A DNA stretch of 64,000 bases from Bacteroides clarus YIT 12056 (lineage in GTDB: Bacteria > Bacteroidota > Bacteroidia > Bacteroidales > Bacteroidaceae). Location: NCBI RefSeq assembly GCF_900129655.1, contig NZ_FQWK01000005.1, positions 419,433-483,432 on the forward strand, given 5' to 3'. Each line of letters begins with the position of its first letter. Position 1 is the stretch's first letter. The notes below the pieces were generated by a model. It made no database searches. It saw nothing but the letters and a program-made list of their open reading frames with translations, and had not been told where the DNA came from. The translations under genes and the position numbers were made by a program. This document shows, in pieces, positions 13,568 through 24,394 of this stretch.

Positions 13568-14044
13568 ATGAGAAAAGCAAAACCTAAAAAACGTATCATC
13601 CTTCCGGATCCCGTTTTTAATGATGTGAAAGTTTCCAAGTTCGTTAACCACTTGATGTACGACGGAAAGAAGAATACCTCTTATGAAATCTTCTACGCCG
13701 CTTTGGAAACAGTGAAGAACAAAATGCAGAATGAAGAGAAATCAGCTCTTGAAATCTGGAAAAAAGCTTTGGACAACGTAACTCCTCAAGTGGAAGTGAA
13801 GTCTCGCCGTGTAGGTGGCGCTACTTTCCAAGTTCCTACTGAAATCCGTCCCGACCGCAAGGAGTCAATCTCAATGAAAAACCTGATTATTTTTGCGCGC
13901 AAGCGTGGCGGTAAGTCTATGGCTGACAAACTGGCTGCTGAAATTATGGATGCTTTCAACGAACAAGGCGGTGCTTTCAAACGTAAAGAAGATATGCACA
14001 GAATGGCTGAAGCTAACCGTGCATTTGCTCATTTCAGATTCTAA
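13568..14044 (+). CDS. rpsG: 30S ribosomal protein S7 (uS7)
   Basis: A 158-residue uS7, an assembly initiator of the 30S head that contacts E-site tRNA. It begins [19 protein letters not shown] and keeps [12 protein letters not shown] and the C-terminal [13 protein letters not shown]. It is followed by fusA after 57 bp. In other bacteria S7 is the translational repressor of the str operon; no matching site can be recognised here. Confidence 0.98.
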   Translation: MRKAKPKKRIILPDPVFNDVKVSKFVNHLMYDGKKNTSYEIFYAALETVKNKMQNEEKSALEIWKKALDNVTPQVEVKSRRVGGATFQVPTEIRPDRKESISMKNLIIFARKRGGKSMADKLAAEIMDAFNEQGGAFKRKEDMHRMAEANRAFAHFRF

Positions 14045-14101
14045 TACTATAAGAAACTAACCAATCGAAGATTAAAAACTTAAAGTAAAAGGAATTAGAA
14101 A

Positions 14102-16219
14102 ATGGCAAAGAATGATTTACATTTGACACGTAATATCGGTATCATGGCCCACATCGATGCCGGAAAGACAACAACCTCTGAACGTATTTTGTTTTATACG
14201 GGTTTGACCCACAAAATCGGTGAGGTACACGATGGTGCCGCTACAATGGACTGGATGGAGCAAGAGCAGGAACGTGGTATCACTATCACTTCCGCCGCTA
14301 CTACCACTCGTTGGAAATATGCCGGTGATACTTATAAAATCAATTTGATTGATACCCCGGGACACGTTGACTTTACCGCTGAGGTAGAGCGTTCTTTGCG
14401 TATTCTTGATGGCGCCGTTGCTGCTTACTGTGCAGTAGGTGGCGTTGAACCGCAATCCGAAACCGTTTGGCGTCAGGCTGATAAATATAACGTGCCGCGT
14501 ATCGCATACGTTAATAAAATGGACCGTTCGGGTGCCGATTTCTTCGAAGTTGTTCGCCAGATGAAGGACGTTTTGGGTGCTAATCCTTGTCCTATCGTTG
14601 TGCCTATCGGTGCTGAAGAGTCTTTCAAAGGTCTGGTAGACCTTATCAAGATGAAAGCTATCTACTGGCATGATGAAACGATGGGTGCTGACTATACGGT
14701 AGAGGAAATCCCGGCCAACCTGATAGACGAAGCTAACGAATGGAGAGATAAAATGCTCGAAAAAGTAGCTGAGTTTGACGATGCTTTGATGGAGAAATAT
14801 TTCGATGATCCTTCTACTATCACAGAAGAAGAAGTCTTGAGAGCTCTCCGTAACGCTACAGTACAAATGGCTGTTGTTCCTATGTTGTGCGGTTCTTCAT
14901 TCAAAAACAAGGGTGTACAGACTTTGCTTGACTACGTTTGCGCATTCTTGCCTTCTCCGTTGGATACAGAAAACGTTGTCGGTACAAATCCCGAAACCGG
15001 TGCTGAAGAAGACCGTAAGCCGAGTGAAGACGAAAAGACTTCTGCCTTGGCGTTCAAGATTGCGACCGACCCGTATGTAGGCCGTTTGACTTTCTTCCGC
15101 GTTTACTCAGGTAAGATTGAAGCCGGTTCTTATATTTACAATTCTCGCTCTGGCAAGAAGGAACGTGTTTCCCGTCTGTTCCAGATGCACTCAAATAAGC
15201 AGAATCCTGTTGAAGTGATTGGTGCCGGTGATATTGGTGCAGGTGTAGGCTTTAAGGATATTCATACCGGTGATACGCTGTGCGACGAAACTGCGCCGAT
15301 CGTATTGGAGTCTATGGACTTCCCCGAACCGGTAATCGGTATCGCAGTCGAACCTAAGACTCAGAAGGATATGGATAAGCTGTCTAACGGTTTGGCTAAA
15401 TTGGCCGAAGAAGATCCGACGTTTACAGTCAAGACTGATGAGCAGACAGGCCAGACGGTTATCTCCGGTATGGGTGAGCTCCACTTGGATATCATCATCG
15501 ACCGTCTGAAACGTGAGTTCAAGGTTGAATGTAATCAGGGTAAACCTCAGGTTAACTATAAGGAAGCTATCACGAAGACTGTTAACTTGCGCGAAGTTTA
15601 CAAGAAGCAGTCGGGTGGTCGCGGTAAGTTTGCGGATATCATCGTGAATATCGGTCCTGTTGATGAGGACTTTACTCAAGGCGGTTTGCAGTTTGTTGAC
15701 GAAGTGAAGGGCGGTAATATTCCTAAGGAATTCATTCCGTCTGTACAGAAGGGTTTCACAACTGCAATGAAGAACGGTGTGTTGGCCGGCTATCCGCTGG
15801 ATTCACTGAAAGTGACTTTGGTCGACGGTTCTTTCCACCCGGTTGACTCTGACCAGTTGTCATTTGAAATATGTGCTATTCAGGCATACAAGAACGCTTG
15901 CGCTAAGGCAGGTCCGGTATTGATGGAGCCTATCATGAAGCTGGAAGTTGTTACTCCGGAAGAAAACATGGGTGATGTTATCGGTGACTTGAATAAGCGT
16001 CGCGGTCAGGTAGAAGGTATGGAATCAAGTCGTTCGGGTGCCCGTATCGTGAAGGCGATGGTTCCGCTGGCAGAAATGTTCGGTTACGTGACTGCGTTGC
16101 GTACTATCACTTCTGGTCGTGCAACTTCTTCAATGGTATATTCTCACCATGCTCAGGTTTCTAACTCTATTGCCAAGGCAGTATTGGAAGAAGTAAAAGG
16201 TCGTACAGACTTAATCTAA
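14102..16219 (+). CDS. fusA: Elongation factor G (EF-G1, canonical)
   Basis: A 705-residue translocase GTPase. G-motifs are intact: AHIDAGKTT (about residues 17-25, P-loop), switch-[17 protein letters not shown] and NKMD. Domains II-V follow, ending with [11 protein letters not shown]. Its place in the str operon marks it as the housekeeping EF-G. Bacteroides also carries a second EF-G elsewhere. No tuf gene follows; the next genes are the S10 block, after a hairpin. Confidence 0.97.
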   Translation: MAKNDLHLTRNIGIMAHIDAGKTTTSERILFYTGLTHKIGEVHDGAATMDWMEQEQERGITITSAATTTRWKYAGDTYKINLIDTPGHVDFTAEVERSLRILDGAVAAYCAVGGVEPQSETVWRQADKYNVPRIAYVNKMDRSGADFFEVVRQMKDVLGANPCPIVVPIGAEESFKGLVDLIKMKAIYWHDETMGADYTVEEIPANLIDEANEWRDKMLEKVAEFDDALMEKYFDDPSTITEEEVLRALRNATVQMAVVPMLCGSSFKNKGVQTLLDYVCAFLPSPLDTENVVGTNPETGAEEDRKPSEDEKTSALAFKIATDPYVGRLTFFRVYSGKIEAGSYIYNSRSGKKERVSRLFQMHSNKQNPVEVIGAGDIGAGVGFKDIHTGDTLCDETAPIVLESMDFPEPVIGIAVEPKTQKDMDKLSNGLAKLAEEDPTFTVKTDEQTGQTVISGMGELHLDIIIDRLKREFKVECNQGKPQVNYKEAITKTVNLREVYKKQSGGRGKFADIIVNIGPVDEDFTQGGLQFVDEVKGGNIPKEFIPSVQKGFTTAMKNGVLAGYPLDSLKVTLVDGSFHPVDSDQLSFEICAIQAYKNACAKAGPVLMEPIMKLEVVTPEENMGDVIGDLNKRRGQVEGMESSRSGARIVKAMVPLAEMFGYVTALRTITSGRATSSMVYSHHAQVSNSIAKAVLEEVKGRTDLI

Positions 16220-16233
16220 AAAAATAACTAAAG

Positions 16234-16267
16234 TCCGTAGGTTAGCGAATGACTCTTAACCTACGGA
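16234..16267 (+). promoter_or_regulatory. Stem-loop between fusA and rpsJ
   Basis: TCCGTAGGTTA (16234-16244) and TAACCTACGGA (16257-16267) form a perfect 11-bp stem with a 12-nt loop, followed by ACTTTATCTTATT. The T-run is interrupted, so it may be a weak terminator, an mRNA processing or stability element, or an r-protein control site for the S10 block. No TAnnTTTG promoter is seen between it and rpsJ. Confidence 0.6.
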
Positions 16268-16310
16268 ACTTTATCTTATTATAATAACACTATTAATAAT
16301 TAAGACAGTA

Positions 16311-16616
16311 ATGAGTCAAAAAATTAGAATCAAACTGAAATCTTACGACCACAACTTGGTTGACAAGTCAGCTGAGAAGATTGTAAGAACGGTGAAGACG
16401 ACGGGCGCCATCGTTAGCGGTCCGATTCCTCTTCCTACGCATAAGCGTATCTTTACCGTAAACCGTTCGACTTTCGTTAACAAGAAGTCGCGTGAACAAT
16501 TCGAACTCTCTTCTTACAAGAGATTGATCGACATCTATAGCTCAACAGCTAAGACAGTAGATGCTCTGATGAAGTTGGAGTTACCGAGTGGTGTGGAAGT
16601 AGAAATCAAAGTGTAA
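16311..16616 (+). CDS. rpsJ: 30S ribosomal protein S10 (uS10)
   Basis: A 101-residue uS10 in the 30S head. It has [20 protein letters not shown] at the N-terminus, [17 protein letters not shown] in the extended loop and a C-terminal VEIKV. It is the first gene of the S10 block. In other bacteria this protein also joins NusB at boxA in antitermination. rplC follows 19 bp later. Confidence 0.98.
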   Translation: MSQKIRIKLKSYDHNLVDKSAEKIVRTVKTTGAIVSGPIPLPTHKRIFTVNRSTFVNKKSREQFELSSYKRLIDIYSSTAKTVDALMKLELPSGVEVEIKV

Positions 16617-16635
16617 GTATTAAAAATTTAGTGAA

Positions 16636-17253
16636 ATGCCAGGATTATTAGGAAAAAAAATCGGAATGACATCCGTTTTCAGTGCCGAGGGTAAGAATGT
16701 ACCATGCACTGTTATCGAAGCAGGTCCTTGTGTTGTTACTCAAGTGAAGACTGTAGAAAAGGATGGCTATCAAGCTGTTCAGTTGGGTTTCCAGGACAAA
16801 AAGGAAAAGCACACTACAAAGCCTCTTATGGGCCACTTCAAGAAAGCCGGAGTAACTCCCAAGAAACACTTGGCTGAGTTCAAAGAATTTGAGACAGAAT
16901 TGAATCTGGGTGATACTGTTACCGTAGAATTGTTCGAAGGCGTTGACTTCGTTGACGTTGTAGGTACTTCTAAAGGTAAGGGTTTCCAGGGTGTTGTGAA
17001 ACGTCATGGTTTCGGCGGTGTAGGTCAGACTACTCACGGTCAGCACAATCGCGCTCGTAAGCCGGGTTCTATCGGTGCTTGTTCTTACCCTGCAAAAGTG
17101 TTCAAAGGAATGCGCATGGGCGGACAGCTTGGTGGAGATAGAGTGACTGTTCAAAATCTGCAGGTATTAAAAGTAATCGCGGAGCATAATCTCCTTTTGA
17201 TTAAGGGTTCTGTTCCTGGTTGCAAAGGTTCAATCGTAATAATTGAGAAATAA
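16636..17253 (+). CDS. rplC: 50S ribosomal protein L3 (uL3)
   Basis: A 205-residue uL3 reaching the peptidyl-transferase region. It starts [16 protein letters not shown] and contains [14 protein letters not shown] and [17 protein letters not shown], the 23S-binding loop. Its stop codon shares one base with the rplD start (TAATG at 17251-17255), indicating translational coupling. Confidence 0.98.
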   Translation: MPGLLGKKIGMTSVFSAEGKNVPCTVIEAGPCVVTQVKTVEKDGYQAVQLGFQDKKEKHTTKPLMGHFKKAGVTPKKHLAEFKEFETELNLGDTVTVELFEGVDFVDVVGTSKGKGFQGVVKRHGFGGVGQTTHGQHNRARKPGSIGACSYPAKVFKGMRMGGQLGGDRVTVQNLQVLKVIAEHNLLLIKGSVPGCKGSIVIIEK

Positions 17254-17879
17254 TGGAAGTTAACGTATATAACATTAAAGGTGAAGATACTGGGAGAAAG
17301 ATTACGTTAAACGAGTCTATCTTCGGAATTGAGCCCAACGATCACGCTATCTACTTGGACGTTAAACAGTTTATGGCTAACCAGCGTCAGGGTACACACA
17401 AGTCAAAAGAAAGAAGTGAAATCAGCGGTTCCACTCGTAAAATCGGTCGCCAGAAAGGTGGCGGTGGTGCACGTCGTGGTGACATGAACTCACCGGTACT
17501 CGTTGGTGGTGGACGCGTATTCGGTCCGAAACCGAGAGATTATTACTTCAAACTGAATAAGAAAGTAAAGGCTCTGGCACGTAAGTCGGCTTTGTCATAT
17601 AAGGCTCAGAACAATGCTATCGTTGTAGTAGAAGACTTCAACTTTGAAGCTCCTAAGACGAAAGATTTTGTTGTTATGACAAAAAATCTTAAAGTTTCTG
17701 ACAAAAAGCTGCTTGTAGTTTTACCGGAAGCAAATAAAAACGTATATTTGTCGGCTCGTAACGTGAAGGGCGCCAATGTGCAGACTATCTCAGGGTTAAA
17801 TACTTACAGAGTATTGGACGCTGGTGTTGTTGTGTTTGCTGAAAGCGCACTTTCTGCTATCGACAATATCTTAATGTAA
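17253..17879 (+). CDS. rplD: 50S ribosomal protein L4 (uL4)
   Basis: A 208-residue uL4 lining the exit-tunnel constriction. The long loop [20 protein letters not shown] followed by [13 protein letters not shown] is characteristic. Its start overlaps the rplC stop by one base. In gammaproteobacteria L4 controls the S10 operon; no matching leader is recognised here. Confidence 0.98.
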   Translation: MEVNVYNIKGEDTGRKITLNESIFGIEPNDHAIYLDVKQFMANQRQGTHKSKERSEISGSTRKIGRQKGGGGARRGDMNSPVLVGGGRVFGPKPRDYYFKLNKKVKALARKSALSYKAQNNAIVVVEDFNFEAPKTKDFVVMTKNLKVSDKKLLVVLPEANKNVYLSARNVKGANVQTISGLNTYRVLDAGVVVFAESALSAIDNILM

Positions 17880-17895
17880 AAAGGAGGCTTAAATA

Positions 17896-18189
17896 ATGGG
17901 AATTATTATTAAACCGTTAGTGACAGAAAAAATGACTGCAATTACAGATAAGGCGAACAATCGTTTCGGCTTTATCGTGCGTCCTGAAGCTAATAAACTG
18001 GAAATTAAGAACGAAGTTGAAGCCCTTTACAACGTTACCGTGGTTGATGTGAGCACCATTCGCTATGCCGGCAAAAACAAGAGCCGTTATACGCGTGCAG
18101 GTATCATCAACGGACGTACGAATGCTTATAAGAAAGCTATTGTTACGTTGAAAGAAGGAGATACTATTGATTTTTATAGCAATATTTAA
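17896..18189 (+). CDS. rplW: 50S ribosomal protein L23 (uL23)
   Basis: A 97-residue uL23 at the tunnel exit, docking site for trigger factor and [17 protein letters not shown] and [14 protein letters not shown] are recognisable. A perfect AAGGAGG (17881-17887) lies 8 nt before the ATG, which is unusual in Bacteroidetes. It is 5 bp from rplB. Confidence 0.97.
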   Translation: MGIIIKPLVTEKMTAITDKANNRFGFIVRPEANKLEIKNEVEALYNVTVVDVSTIRYAGKNKSRYTRAGIINGRTNAYKKAIVTLKEGDTIDFYSNI

Positions 18190-18194
18190 AAGAA

Positions 18195-19019
18195 ATGGCA
18201 GTACGTAAATTTAAGCCCACAACACCGGGGCAAAGACATAAAATTATTGGTACTTTCGAAGAGATTACTGCACGAGTACCAGAAAAGTCTCTTGTATTTG
18301 GTAAGAAATCTACCGGTGGTCGTAACAATACCGGTAAAATGACCATGCGCTACATCGGTGGCGGTAGTAAGAAGATTATCCGTATCGTAGACTTCAAGAG
18401 AAATAAGGACGGTGTACCTGCAGTGGTTAAAACAATTGAATACGATCCGAACCGTTCGGCTCGTATCGCTTTGTTGTTTTATGCAGATGGTGAAAAAAGA
18501 TATATTATTGCTCCCAATGGATTGCAAGTTGGTGCGACTTTGATGTCAGGTGAAACTGCTGCTCCGGAAATCGGTAATGCTCTTCCGCTTCAGAATATTC
18601 CGGTCGGTACCGTAATTCACAACATCGAATTACGTCCGGGTCAAGGCGCTGCTTTGGTTCGCTCGGCCGGTAACTTCGCTCAGTTGACTTCAAGAGAAGG
18701 TAAATACTGCGTTATCAAGTTGCCTTCTGGTGAGGTTCGTCAGATCCTCAGCACATGTAAGGCTACTATCGGTAGCGTTGGTAACTCAGATCATGGATTG
18801 GAAAGTTCAGGTAAAGCTGGACGTTCTCGTTGGTTAGGACGTCGTCCGCGTAACCGTGGTGTTGTTATGAACCCGGTTGATCACCCGATGGGTGGTGGTG
18901 AAGGACGTGCTTCAGGAGGACACCCGAGATCTCGCAAGGGATTGTACGCTAAGGGTCTTAAAACAAGAGCTCCGAAGAAACAATCGTCTAAGTATATTAT
19001 TGAGAGAAGAAAGAAGTAA
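18195..19019 (+). CDS. rplB: 50S ribosomal protein L2 (uL2)
   Basis: A 274-residue uL2, needed for subunit association and peptidyl transfer. The C-terminal [20 protein letters not shown] segment with the key histidine is intact (about residues 220-240). It starts [16 protein letters not shown]. It lies 5 bp after rplW and 20 bp before rpsS. Confidence 0.98.
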   Translation: MAVRKFKPTTPGQRHKIIGTFEEITARVPEKSLVFGKKSTGGRNNTGKMTMRYIGGGSKKIIRIVDFKRNKDGVPAVVKTIEYDPNRSARIALLFYADGEKRYIIAPNGLQVGATLMSGETAAPEIGNALPLQNIPVGTVIHNIELRPGQGAALVRSAGNFAQLTSREGKYCVIKLPSGEVRQILSTCKATIGSVGNSDHGLESSGKAGRSRWLGRRPRNRGVVMNPVDHPMGGGEGRASGGHPRSRKGLYAKGLKTRAPKKQSSKYIIERRKK

Positions 19020-19039
19020 TCTGATTAATTGAGTAAATT

Positions 19040-19309
19040 ATGAGTCGTTCATTAAAAAAAGGTCCGTATATTAACGTTAAGCTTGAGAAAAAAGTGCTTG
19101 CCATGAATGAGTCGGGCAAGAAAGTGGTAGTTAAGACTTGGGCCAGAGCTTCAATGATTTCGCCTGATTTCGTAGGCCATACTGTTGCAGTTCACAATGG
19201 AAATAAATTTATTCCTGTTTATGTTACCGAAAATATGGTAGGACACAAGTTGGGCGAATTCGCTCCAACTCGTACATTCAGAGGACACGCTGGTAACAAG
19301 AAAAAATAA
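19040..19309 (+). CDS. rpsS: 30S ribosomal protein S19 (uS19)
   Basis: An 89-residue uS19 of the 30S head that contacts A-site tRNA and bridges to the 50S. It shows [19 protein letters not shown], the [18 protein letters not shown] core and [14 protein letters not shown]. The gene order S19-L22-S3 is standard. Confidence 0.98.
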   Translation: MSRSLKKGPYINVKLEKKVLAMNESGKKVVVKTWARASMISPDFVGHTVAVHNGNKFIPVYVTENMVGHKLGEFAPTRTFRGHAGNKKK

Positions 19310-19345
19310 AACAGGATTTATCTGAAATAATAAAGTAATAATATA

Positions 19346-19756
19346 ATGGGAGCAAGAAAAAAAATATCGGCTGAAAAAAGAAAAGAAGCCCTTAAGACCA
19401 TGTATTTTGCGAAATTGCAAAATGTTCCTACTTCCCCCCGTAAAATGCGTCTCGTGGCTGACATGATTCGTGGGATGGAAGTGAACAGAGCACTCGGCGT
19501 TTTGAAGTTCTCTTCAAAAGAGGCTGCAGCCAGAGTGGAAAAGTTGCTGCGTTCTGCAATTGCTAACTGGGAGCAGAAAAACGAACGTAAAGCTGAAAGC
19601 GGCGAGCTGTTCGTAACCAAGATTTTTGTTGATGGTGGCGCTACACTCAAAAGAATGAGACCGGCTCCGCAGGGTAGAGGTTACAGAATCCGCAAACGTT
19701 CAAACCACGTAACGTTGTTCGTTGGTTCTAAAAGTAATAACGAAGATCAAAATTAA
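19346..19756 (+). CDS. rplV: 50S ribosomal protein L22 (uL22)
   Basis: A 136-residue uL22, whose beta-hairpin lines the exit tunnel. An N-terminal extension of about 20 basic residues ([20 protein letters not shown]) precedes the conserved [18 protein letters not shown]; extensions like this are usual in Bacteroidetes. The tunnel loop [19 protein letters not shown] has no macrolide-resistance type insertion. It ends 5 bp before rpsC. Confidence 0.97.
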   Translation: MGARKKISAEKRKEALKTMYFAKLQNVPTSPRKMRLVADMIRGMEVNRALGVLKFSSKEAAARVEKLLRSAIANWEQKNERKAESGELFVTKIFVDGGATLKRMRPAPQGRGYRIRKRSNHVTLFVGSKSNNEDQN

Positions 19757-19761
19757 GGTAA

Positions 19762-20493
19762 ATGGGACAAAAAGTTAATCCAATAAGCAACCGTTTAGGA
19801 ATTATCAGAGGATGGGATTCCAATTGGTATGGTGGAAAGAATTACGGCGACTCTTTGCTGGAAGATAGCAAGATTCGTAAATATTTGAACGCTCGTCTTG
19901 CTAAAGCAAGCGTTTCAAGAATTGTAATCGAACGTACACTGAAACTCGTGACTATTACCGTTTGTACAGCACGTCCGGGTATTATTATCGGTAAAGGTGG
20001 CCAAGAAGTTGATAAGCTGAAAGAAGAATTGAAGAAGGTCACTGATAAAGATATCCAGATCAATATCTTCGAAGTGAAAAGACCTGAGTTGGACGCTGTT
20101 ATCGTGGCTAACAACATCGCTCGCCAGGTAGAAGGTAAAATCGCCTATCGCCGCGCTATCAAAATGGCTATCGCCAATACTATGCGTATGGGTGCGGAAG
20201 GTATCAAAATTCAGATTTCAGGACGTTTGAATGGTGCAGAAATGGCCCGTTCTGAAATGTATAAGGAAGGAAGAACTCCGTTGCACACTTTCAGAGCAGA
20301 CATCGACTATTGTCATGCAGAAGCATTGACTAAGGTAGGTCTTCTCGGTATTAAAGTTTGGATTTGTAGAGGTGAAGTTTATGGTAAGAAGGAATTGGCT
20401 CCGAACTTTACGCAAAGCAAAGAAAGTGGTCGTGGAAGCAATAGCGGAAACAATGGCGGAAAGAACTTCAAAAGAAAGAAAAATAATCGCTAA
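19762..20493 (+). CDS. rpsC: 30S ribosomal protein S3 (uS3)
   Basis: A 243-residue uS3 at the mRNA entry channel. The KH domain has the [17 protein letters not shown] loop (about residues 72-90), and the C-terminal domain has [13 protein letters not shown] basic, Gly/Asn-rich tail ([20 protein letters not shown]) extends beyond the core. It is followed by rplP after 21 bp. Confidence 0.98.
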   Translation: MGQKVNPISNRLGIIRGWDSNWYGGKNYGDSLLEDSKIRKYLNARLAKASVSRIVIERTLKLVTITVCTARPGIIIGKGGQEVDKLKEELKKVTDKDIQINIFEVKRPELDAVIVANNIARQVEGKIAYRRAIKMAIANTMRMGAEGIKIQISGRLNGAEMARSEMYKEGRTPLHTFRADIDYCHAEALTKVGLLGIKVWICRGEVYGKKELAPNFTQSKESGRGSNSGNNGGKNFKRKKNNR

Positions 20494-20514
20494 CGAATTT
20501 GATTTTTAGGAATT

Positions 20515-20949
20515 ATGTTACAACCGAAAAAGACAAAATTCAGAAGACAACAAAAAGGCCGTCAAAAAGGTAATGCCCAAAGAGGAAACCAGTTGGCTTT
20601 CGGTTCTTTTGGTATTAAGGCCTTGGAGACGAAATGGATTACAGGCCGTCAGATTGAAGCTGCGCGTATTGCAGTGACAAGATATATGCAACGTCAAGGA
20701 CAGATTTGGATTCGTATTTTCCCGGATAAACCTATTACAAGAAAGCCTGCTGACGTACGTATGGGTAAAGGTAAAGGTAGCCCCGAGGGATTCGTTGCTC
20801 CTGTTACACCGGGTAGAATTATTATTGAAGCTGAAGGAGTTTCTTATGAAATCGCAAAAGAAGCTTTGCGCCTAGCTGCACAGAAGCTTCCTATCACAAC
20901 CAAGTTTGTGGTTAGACGTGATTATGATATCCAAAATCAAAATGCGTAA
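20515..20949 (+). CDS. rplP: 50S ribosomal protein L16 (uL16)
   Basis: A 144-residue uL16 at the A site. It begins [19 protein letters not shown] and contains [20 protein letters not shown] and [14 protein letters not shown], the tRNA-contacting loop. rpmC follows after 5 bp. Confidence 0.98.
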   Translation: MLQPKKTKFRRQQKGRQKGNAQRGNQLAFGSFGIKALETKWITGRQIEAARIAVTRYMQRQGQIWIRIFPDKPITRKPADVRMGKGKGSPEGFVAPVTPGRIIIEAEGVSYEIAKEALRLAAQKLPITTKFVVRRDYDIQNQNA

Positions 20950-20954
20950 GAAGT

Positions 20955-21152
20955 ATGAAAATTGCAGAAATTAAAGAAATGACTACCAATGATTTGGTAG
21001 AAAGAGTAGAAGCAGAAGTGGCTAACTATAGCCAAATGGTTTTAAATCATTCTATTTCTCCTTTGGATAATCCTGCTCAGATCAAACAATTACGCAGGAC
21101 TATTGCGCGTATGAAAACTGAATTACGCCAGAGAGAACTTAACAATAAATGA
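20955..21152 (+). CDS. rpmC: 50S ribosomal protein L29 (uL29)
   Basis: A 65-residue uL29, a two-helix protein beside the tunnel exit. It begins [20 protein letters not shown] and has the conserved [19 protein letters not shown]. Its stop TGA (21150-21152) lies within the first codons of the longest reading of rpsQ. Confidence 0.97.
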   Translation: MKIAEIKEMTTNDLVERVEAEVANYSQMVLNHSISPLDNPAQIKQLRRTIARMKTELRQRELNNK

Positions 21153-21418
21153 TGAGCTTGATGGAAGCAAGAAATTTAAGAAAAGAAAGAACAGGGGTTG
21201 TGCTGAGCGATAAGATGGATAAGACTATCACCGTTGCAGCTAAGTTTAAGGAAAAACACCCCATATATGGTAAGTTCGTTAGTAAGACGAAGAAGTACCA
21301 TGCTCATGATGAAAAGAATGAGTGCAATATCGGCGATACTGTACGCATCATGGAAACTCGTCCTTTGAGCAAGACTAAGAGATGGAGATTGGTTGAAATA
21401 ATTGAAAGAGCTAAGTAA
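21149..21418 (+). CDS. rpsQ: 30S ribosomal protein S17 (uS17)
   Basis: An 85-89-residue uS17, an early 16S-binding protein with an OB fold. Candidate starts are ATG 21149, 21152 or 21161; [16 protein letters not shown] (start 21161) is the usual family N-terminus, whereas 21149 would overlap the rpmC stop by 4 nt. Core motifs are [21 protein letters not shown] and [18 protein letters not shown]. Confidence 0.95.
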   Translation: MMSLMEARNLRKERTGVVLSDKMDKTITVAAKFKEKHPIYGKFVSKTKKYHAHDEKNECNIGDTVRIMETRPLSKTKRWRLVEIIERAK

Positions 21419-21420
21419 TT

Positions 21421-21786
21421 ATGATACAAGTAGAATCCAGACTTACAGTATGTGATAATAGTGGGGCAAAAGAGGCTCTCTGTATTCGCGTTTTGGGCGG
21501 TACAGGTCGTCGCTATGCTTCAGTAGGGGACGTGATTGTTGTTTCTGTAAAGAGCGTTATCCCTTCAAGTGATATTAAAAAAGGTGCAGTGTCTAAAGCT
21601 TTGATCGTACGTACTAAGAAAGAAATCCGTCGTGCTGATGGTTCTTATATACGTTTTGATGATAATGCTTGCGTGTTGCTGAACAATGCAGGTGAAATTA
21701 GAGGTAGTCGTATTTTCGGTCCGGTAGCTCGTGAACTTCGTGCTACTAACATGAAAGTTGTGTCACTCGCTCCTGAAGTACTTTAA
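21421..21786 (+). CDS. rplN: 50S ribosomal protein L14 (uL14)
   Basis: A 121-residue uL14 at the subunit interface, with [19 protein letters not shown], the [11 protein letters not shown] strand and [13 protein letters not shown]. It is tightly packed: 2 bp after rpsQ and 20 bp before rplX. Confidence 0.98.
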   Translation: MIQVESRLTVCDNSGAKEALCIRVLGGTGRRYASVGDVIVVSVKSVIPSSDIKKGAVSKALIVRTKKEIRRADGSYIRFDDNACVLLNNAGEIRGSRIFGPVARELRATNMKVVSLAPEVL

Positions 21787-21806
21787 TTTTGTAAAAGATT
21801 TAAGTA

Positions 21807-22127
21807 ATGAGTAAATTACATATTAAAAAAGGCGATACAGTTTACGTAAATTCTGGCGAAGACAAAGGTAAGACTGGTCGTGTATTGAAGGTTCTTGTTG
21901 ATAAAAAACGTGCAATCGTTGAGGGTATCAACATGGTGTCTAAGAGCACAAAACCGAATGCAAAGAACCCGCAAGGTGGTATCGTGAAGCAAGAAGCTTC
22001 TATCCACATTTCAAACTTGAATCCGGTTGATCCAAAAACTGGTAAAGCAACGCGTGTTGGTAGAAAATTAAGTGCTGACGGCACTTTAGTGCGTTATTCT
22101 AAAAAATCAGGAGAGGAGATTAAGTAA
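21807..22127 (+). CDS. rplX: 50S ribosomal protein L24 (uL24)
   Basis: A 106-residue uL24, an assembly initiator of the 50S. The KOW motif [23 protein letters not shown] lies at residues 6-30, followed by [17 protein letters not shown]. The stop and the rplE start share one base (TAATG), indicating translational coupling. Confidence 0.97.
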   Translation: MSKLHIKKGDTVYVNSGEDKGKTGRVLKVLVDKKRAIVEGINMVSKSTKPNAKNPQGGIVKQEASIHISNLNPVDPKTGKATRVGRKLSADGTLVRYSKKSGEEIK

Positions 22128-22684
22128 TGAGTAATACTGCTAGCCTTAAGAAAGAATATGCAGAGCGTATTGCGCCTGCATTGAAATCACAGTTCCAGTA
22201 TTCTTCTTCAATGCAGGTACCCGTACTTAAGAAGATTGTTATCAATCAGGGTTTAGGTATGGCCGTTGCTGATAAGAAGATTATCGAAGTGGCAATTAAT
22301 GAAATGACTGCGATCACTGGCCAGAAAGCCGTTGCAACCATTTCTCGTAAAGATATCGCTAACTTTAAGTTGCGTAAGAAAATGCCGATTGGTGTTATGG
22401 TAACTTTGCGTCGCGAGAGAATGTACGAATTCCTTGAAAAATTGGTTCGTGTAGCTCTGCCGCGTATCCGTGACTTCAAGGGTATTGAAAGTAAGTTCGA
22501 TGGAAAGGGTAACTATACCCTTGGTATTCAGGAACAAATCATTTTCCCTGAAATTAATATCGATAGTATTACCAGAATTCTCGGAATGAATATTACCTTT
22601 GTAACCTCTGCGCAAACAGATGAAGAAGGTTATGCCTTGTTGAAAGAATTCGGTTTACCGTTTAAGAACGCTAAAAAAGATTGA
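22127..22684 (+). CDS. rplE: 50S ribosomal protein L5 (uL5)
   Basis: A 185-residue uL5, which binds 5S rRNA and the P-site tRNA elbow. Motifs are [34 protein letters not shown] and the C-terminal [10 protein letters not shown]. Its start overlaps the rplX stop, and it ends 4 bp before rpsN. Confidence 0.98.
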   Translation: MSNTASLKKEYAERIAPALKSQFQYSSSMQVPVLKKIVINQGLGMAVADKKIIEVAINEMTAITGQKAVATISRKDIANFKLRKKMPIGVMVTLRRERMYEFLEKLVRVALPRIRDFKGIESKFDGKGNYTLGIQEQIIFPEINIDSITRILGMNITFVTSAQTDEEGYALLKEFGLPFKNAKKD

Positions 22685-22688
22685 TAAT

Positions 22689-22988
22689 ATGGCAAAGGAA
22701 TCAATGAAAGCACGCGAAGTAAAGCGTGCCAAATTAGTAGCCAAATATGCCGAGAAAAGAGCTGCATTGAAGCAAATCGTTAGAACAGGTGATCCTGCTG
22801 AAGCTTTTGAAGCTGCACAGAAATTGCAGGACCTGCCTAAGAATTCTAACCCTATTCGTATGCACAACCGTTGTAAATTGACTGGTCGTCCTAAAGGATA
22901 TATCCGTCAATTCGGTATCTCCAGAATTCAGTTCCGTGAGATGGCATCCAATGGTCTTATCCCAGGTGTAAAGAAAGCAAGCTGGTAA
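22689..22988 (+). CDS. rpsN: 30S ribosomal protein S14 (uS14), zinc-free form
   Basis: A 99-residue uS14. The length and the sequence [22 protein letters not shown], which lacks the CXXC pairs of the short zinc-binding form, place it in the long C-minus class. It is therefore expected not to depend on zinc. A small TCAGGGTAGTCCTGA hairpin sits in the 55-bp gap before rpsH. Confidence 0.97.
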   Translation: MAKESMKAREVKRAKLVAKYAEKRAALKQIVRTGDPAEAFEAAQKLQDLPKNSNPIRMHNRCKLTGRPKGYIRQFGISRIQFREMASNGLIPGVKKASW

Positions 22989-23043
22989 TTTTTGTTTTTT
23001 AAATATTGTCAGGGTAGTCCTGATTAATTTAATTTATTTTTAT

Positions 23044-23439
23044 ATGACTGATCCAATAGCAGATTATTTGACGAGGTTGCGGAACGCTATTCAAGCAAAG
23101 CACAGAGTTGTTGAAGTTCCCGCTTCAAATTTGAAAAAAGAAATCACTAAGATTCTTTTTGAAAAAGGCTACATCCTTAATTACAAGTTTGTAGAAGATG
23201 GTCCTCAAGGTACTATTAAAGTTGCCTTGAAGTATGATCCGGTTAACAAAGTTAACGCTATCAAGAAACTGGAAAGAATTTCTTCTCCGGGTTTGCGTCA
23301 ATATACCGGTTACAAAGATATGCCGCGAGTTATTAATGGTTTGGGTATTGCTATAATATCTACTTCCAAAGGTGTAATGACCAACAAAGAAGCCGCTGAA
23401 CTGAAGATCGGTGGTGAAGTTTTGTGTTATGTATATTAA
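23044..23439 (+). CDS. rpsH: 30S ribosomal protein S8 (uS8)
   Basis: A 131-residue uS8, a central-domain 16S binder and in Escherichia coli the repressor of the spc operon. It starts MTDPIADYLTRLRNAI and has the C-terminal GIAIISTSKGVMTNKEA and GGEVLCYVY. It is followed by an AGGAGG-led rplF. Confidence 0.98.
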   Translation: MTDPIADYLTRLRNAIQAKHRVVEVPASNLKKEITKILFEKGYILNYKFVEDGPQGTIKVALKYDPVNKVNAIKKLERISSPGLRQYTGYKDMPRVINGLGIAIISTSKGVMTNKEAAELKIGGEVLCYVY

Positions 23440-23454
23440 TAGGAGGAATTAGCA

Positions 23455-24024
23455 ATGTCAAGAATAGGAAAATTACCCATTAGTATCCCCGCTGGAGTAA
23501 CAGTTACTCTGAAGGATAATGTGGTTGCCGTAAAGGGACCCAAAGGCGAAATGAGCCAATATGTAGATCCTGCTATCAATGTTGCCATCGAAGAAGGCCA
23601 TGTCGTTTTGACAGAGAATGAAAATGCAATGCTGGATAATCCGAAGCAGAAGCATGCATTCCATGGCTTGTACCGTTCATTGGTTCACAACATGGTTGTT
23701 GGTGTATCTGAAGGATATAAGAAAGAGTTGGAACTTGTCGGTGTAGGTTATCGTGCTTCTAACCAAGGCAATATTATTGAATTGAACTTAGGTTATACGC
23801 ACAGTATCTTTATTCAGTTGCCTGCTGAGATCAAAGTAGAAACAAAATCTGAAAGAAATAAGAATCCTCTTATCATTTTGGAATCTTGCGACAAACAATT
23901 GCTTGGTCAAGTTTGCTCTAAAATACGTTCTTTCCGTAAGCCTGAACCGTATAAAGGTAAAGGTATTAAGTTTGTTGGCGAAGAAATTCGCAGAAAGTCT
24001 GGTAAATCAGCCGGTGCTAAATAA
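23455..24024 (+). CDS. rplF: 50S ribosomal protein L6 (uL6)
   Basis: A 189-residue uL6 near the factor-binding site. It begins MSRIGKLPISIPAGVTV; the C-terminal segment RKPEPYKGKGIKFVGEEIRR is diagnostic. AGGAGG (23441-23446) lies 8 nt before the ATG, an unusual Shine-Dalgarno for this phylum. Confidence 0.98.
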   Translation: MSRIGKLPISIPAGVTVTLKDNVVAVKGPKGEMSQYVDPAINVAIEEGHVVLTENENAMLDNPKQKHAFHGLYRSLVHNMVVGVSEGYKKELELVGVGYRASNQGNIIELNLGYTHSIFIQLPAEIKVETKSERNKNPLIILESCDKQLLGQVCSKIRSFRKPEPYKGKGIKFVGEEIRRKSGKSAGAK

Positions 24025-24044
24025 TCATTTAAATTGATAGTATT

Positions 24045-24389
24045 ATGACAACAAAAATAGAAAGACGTATTAAGATTAAATATAGAGTACGCAATAAGAT
24101 TTCAGGTACAACTGAATGTCCGCGTATGAGTGTGTTTAGAAGCAATAAGCAAATCTATGTTCAGATTATCGACGATTTGTCCGGTAAGACGTTGGCTGCG
24201 GCTTCTTCTTTGGGTATGACTGAAAAAATGCCAAAGAAAGAACAAGCTGCCAAAGTAGGTGAACTGATTGCAAAGAAAGCTCAGGAGGCAGGTATAACTA
24301 CTGTTGTTTTCGACCGTAATGGTTACTTGTATCATGGGAGAGTAAAAGAAGTGGCTGATGCTGCTCGTAACGGTGGACTTAAATTTTAA
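24045..24389 (+). CDS. rplR: 50S ribosomal protein L18 (uL18)
   Basis: A 114-residue uL18 that binds 5S rRNA. It begins [20 protein letters not shown], followed by [18 protein letters not shown] and [20 protein letters not shown]. rpsE follows after 5 bp. Confidence 0.98.
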   Translation: MTTKIERRIKIKYRVRNKISGTTECPRMSVFRSNKQIYVQIIDDLSGKTLAAASSLGMTEKMPKKEQAAKVGELIAKKAQEAGITTVVFDRNGYLYHGRVKEVADAARNGGLKF

Positions 24390-24394
24390 TCATT

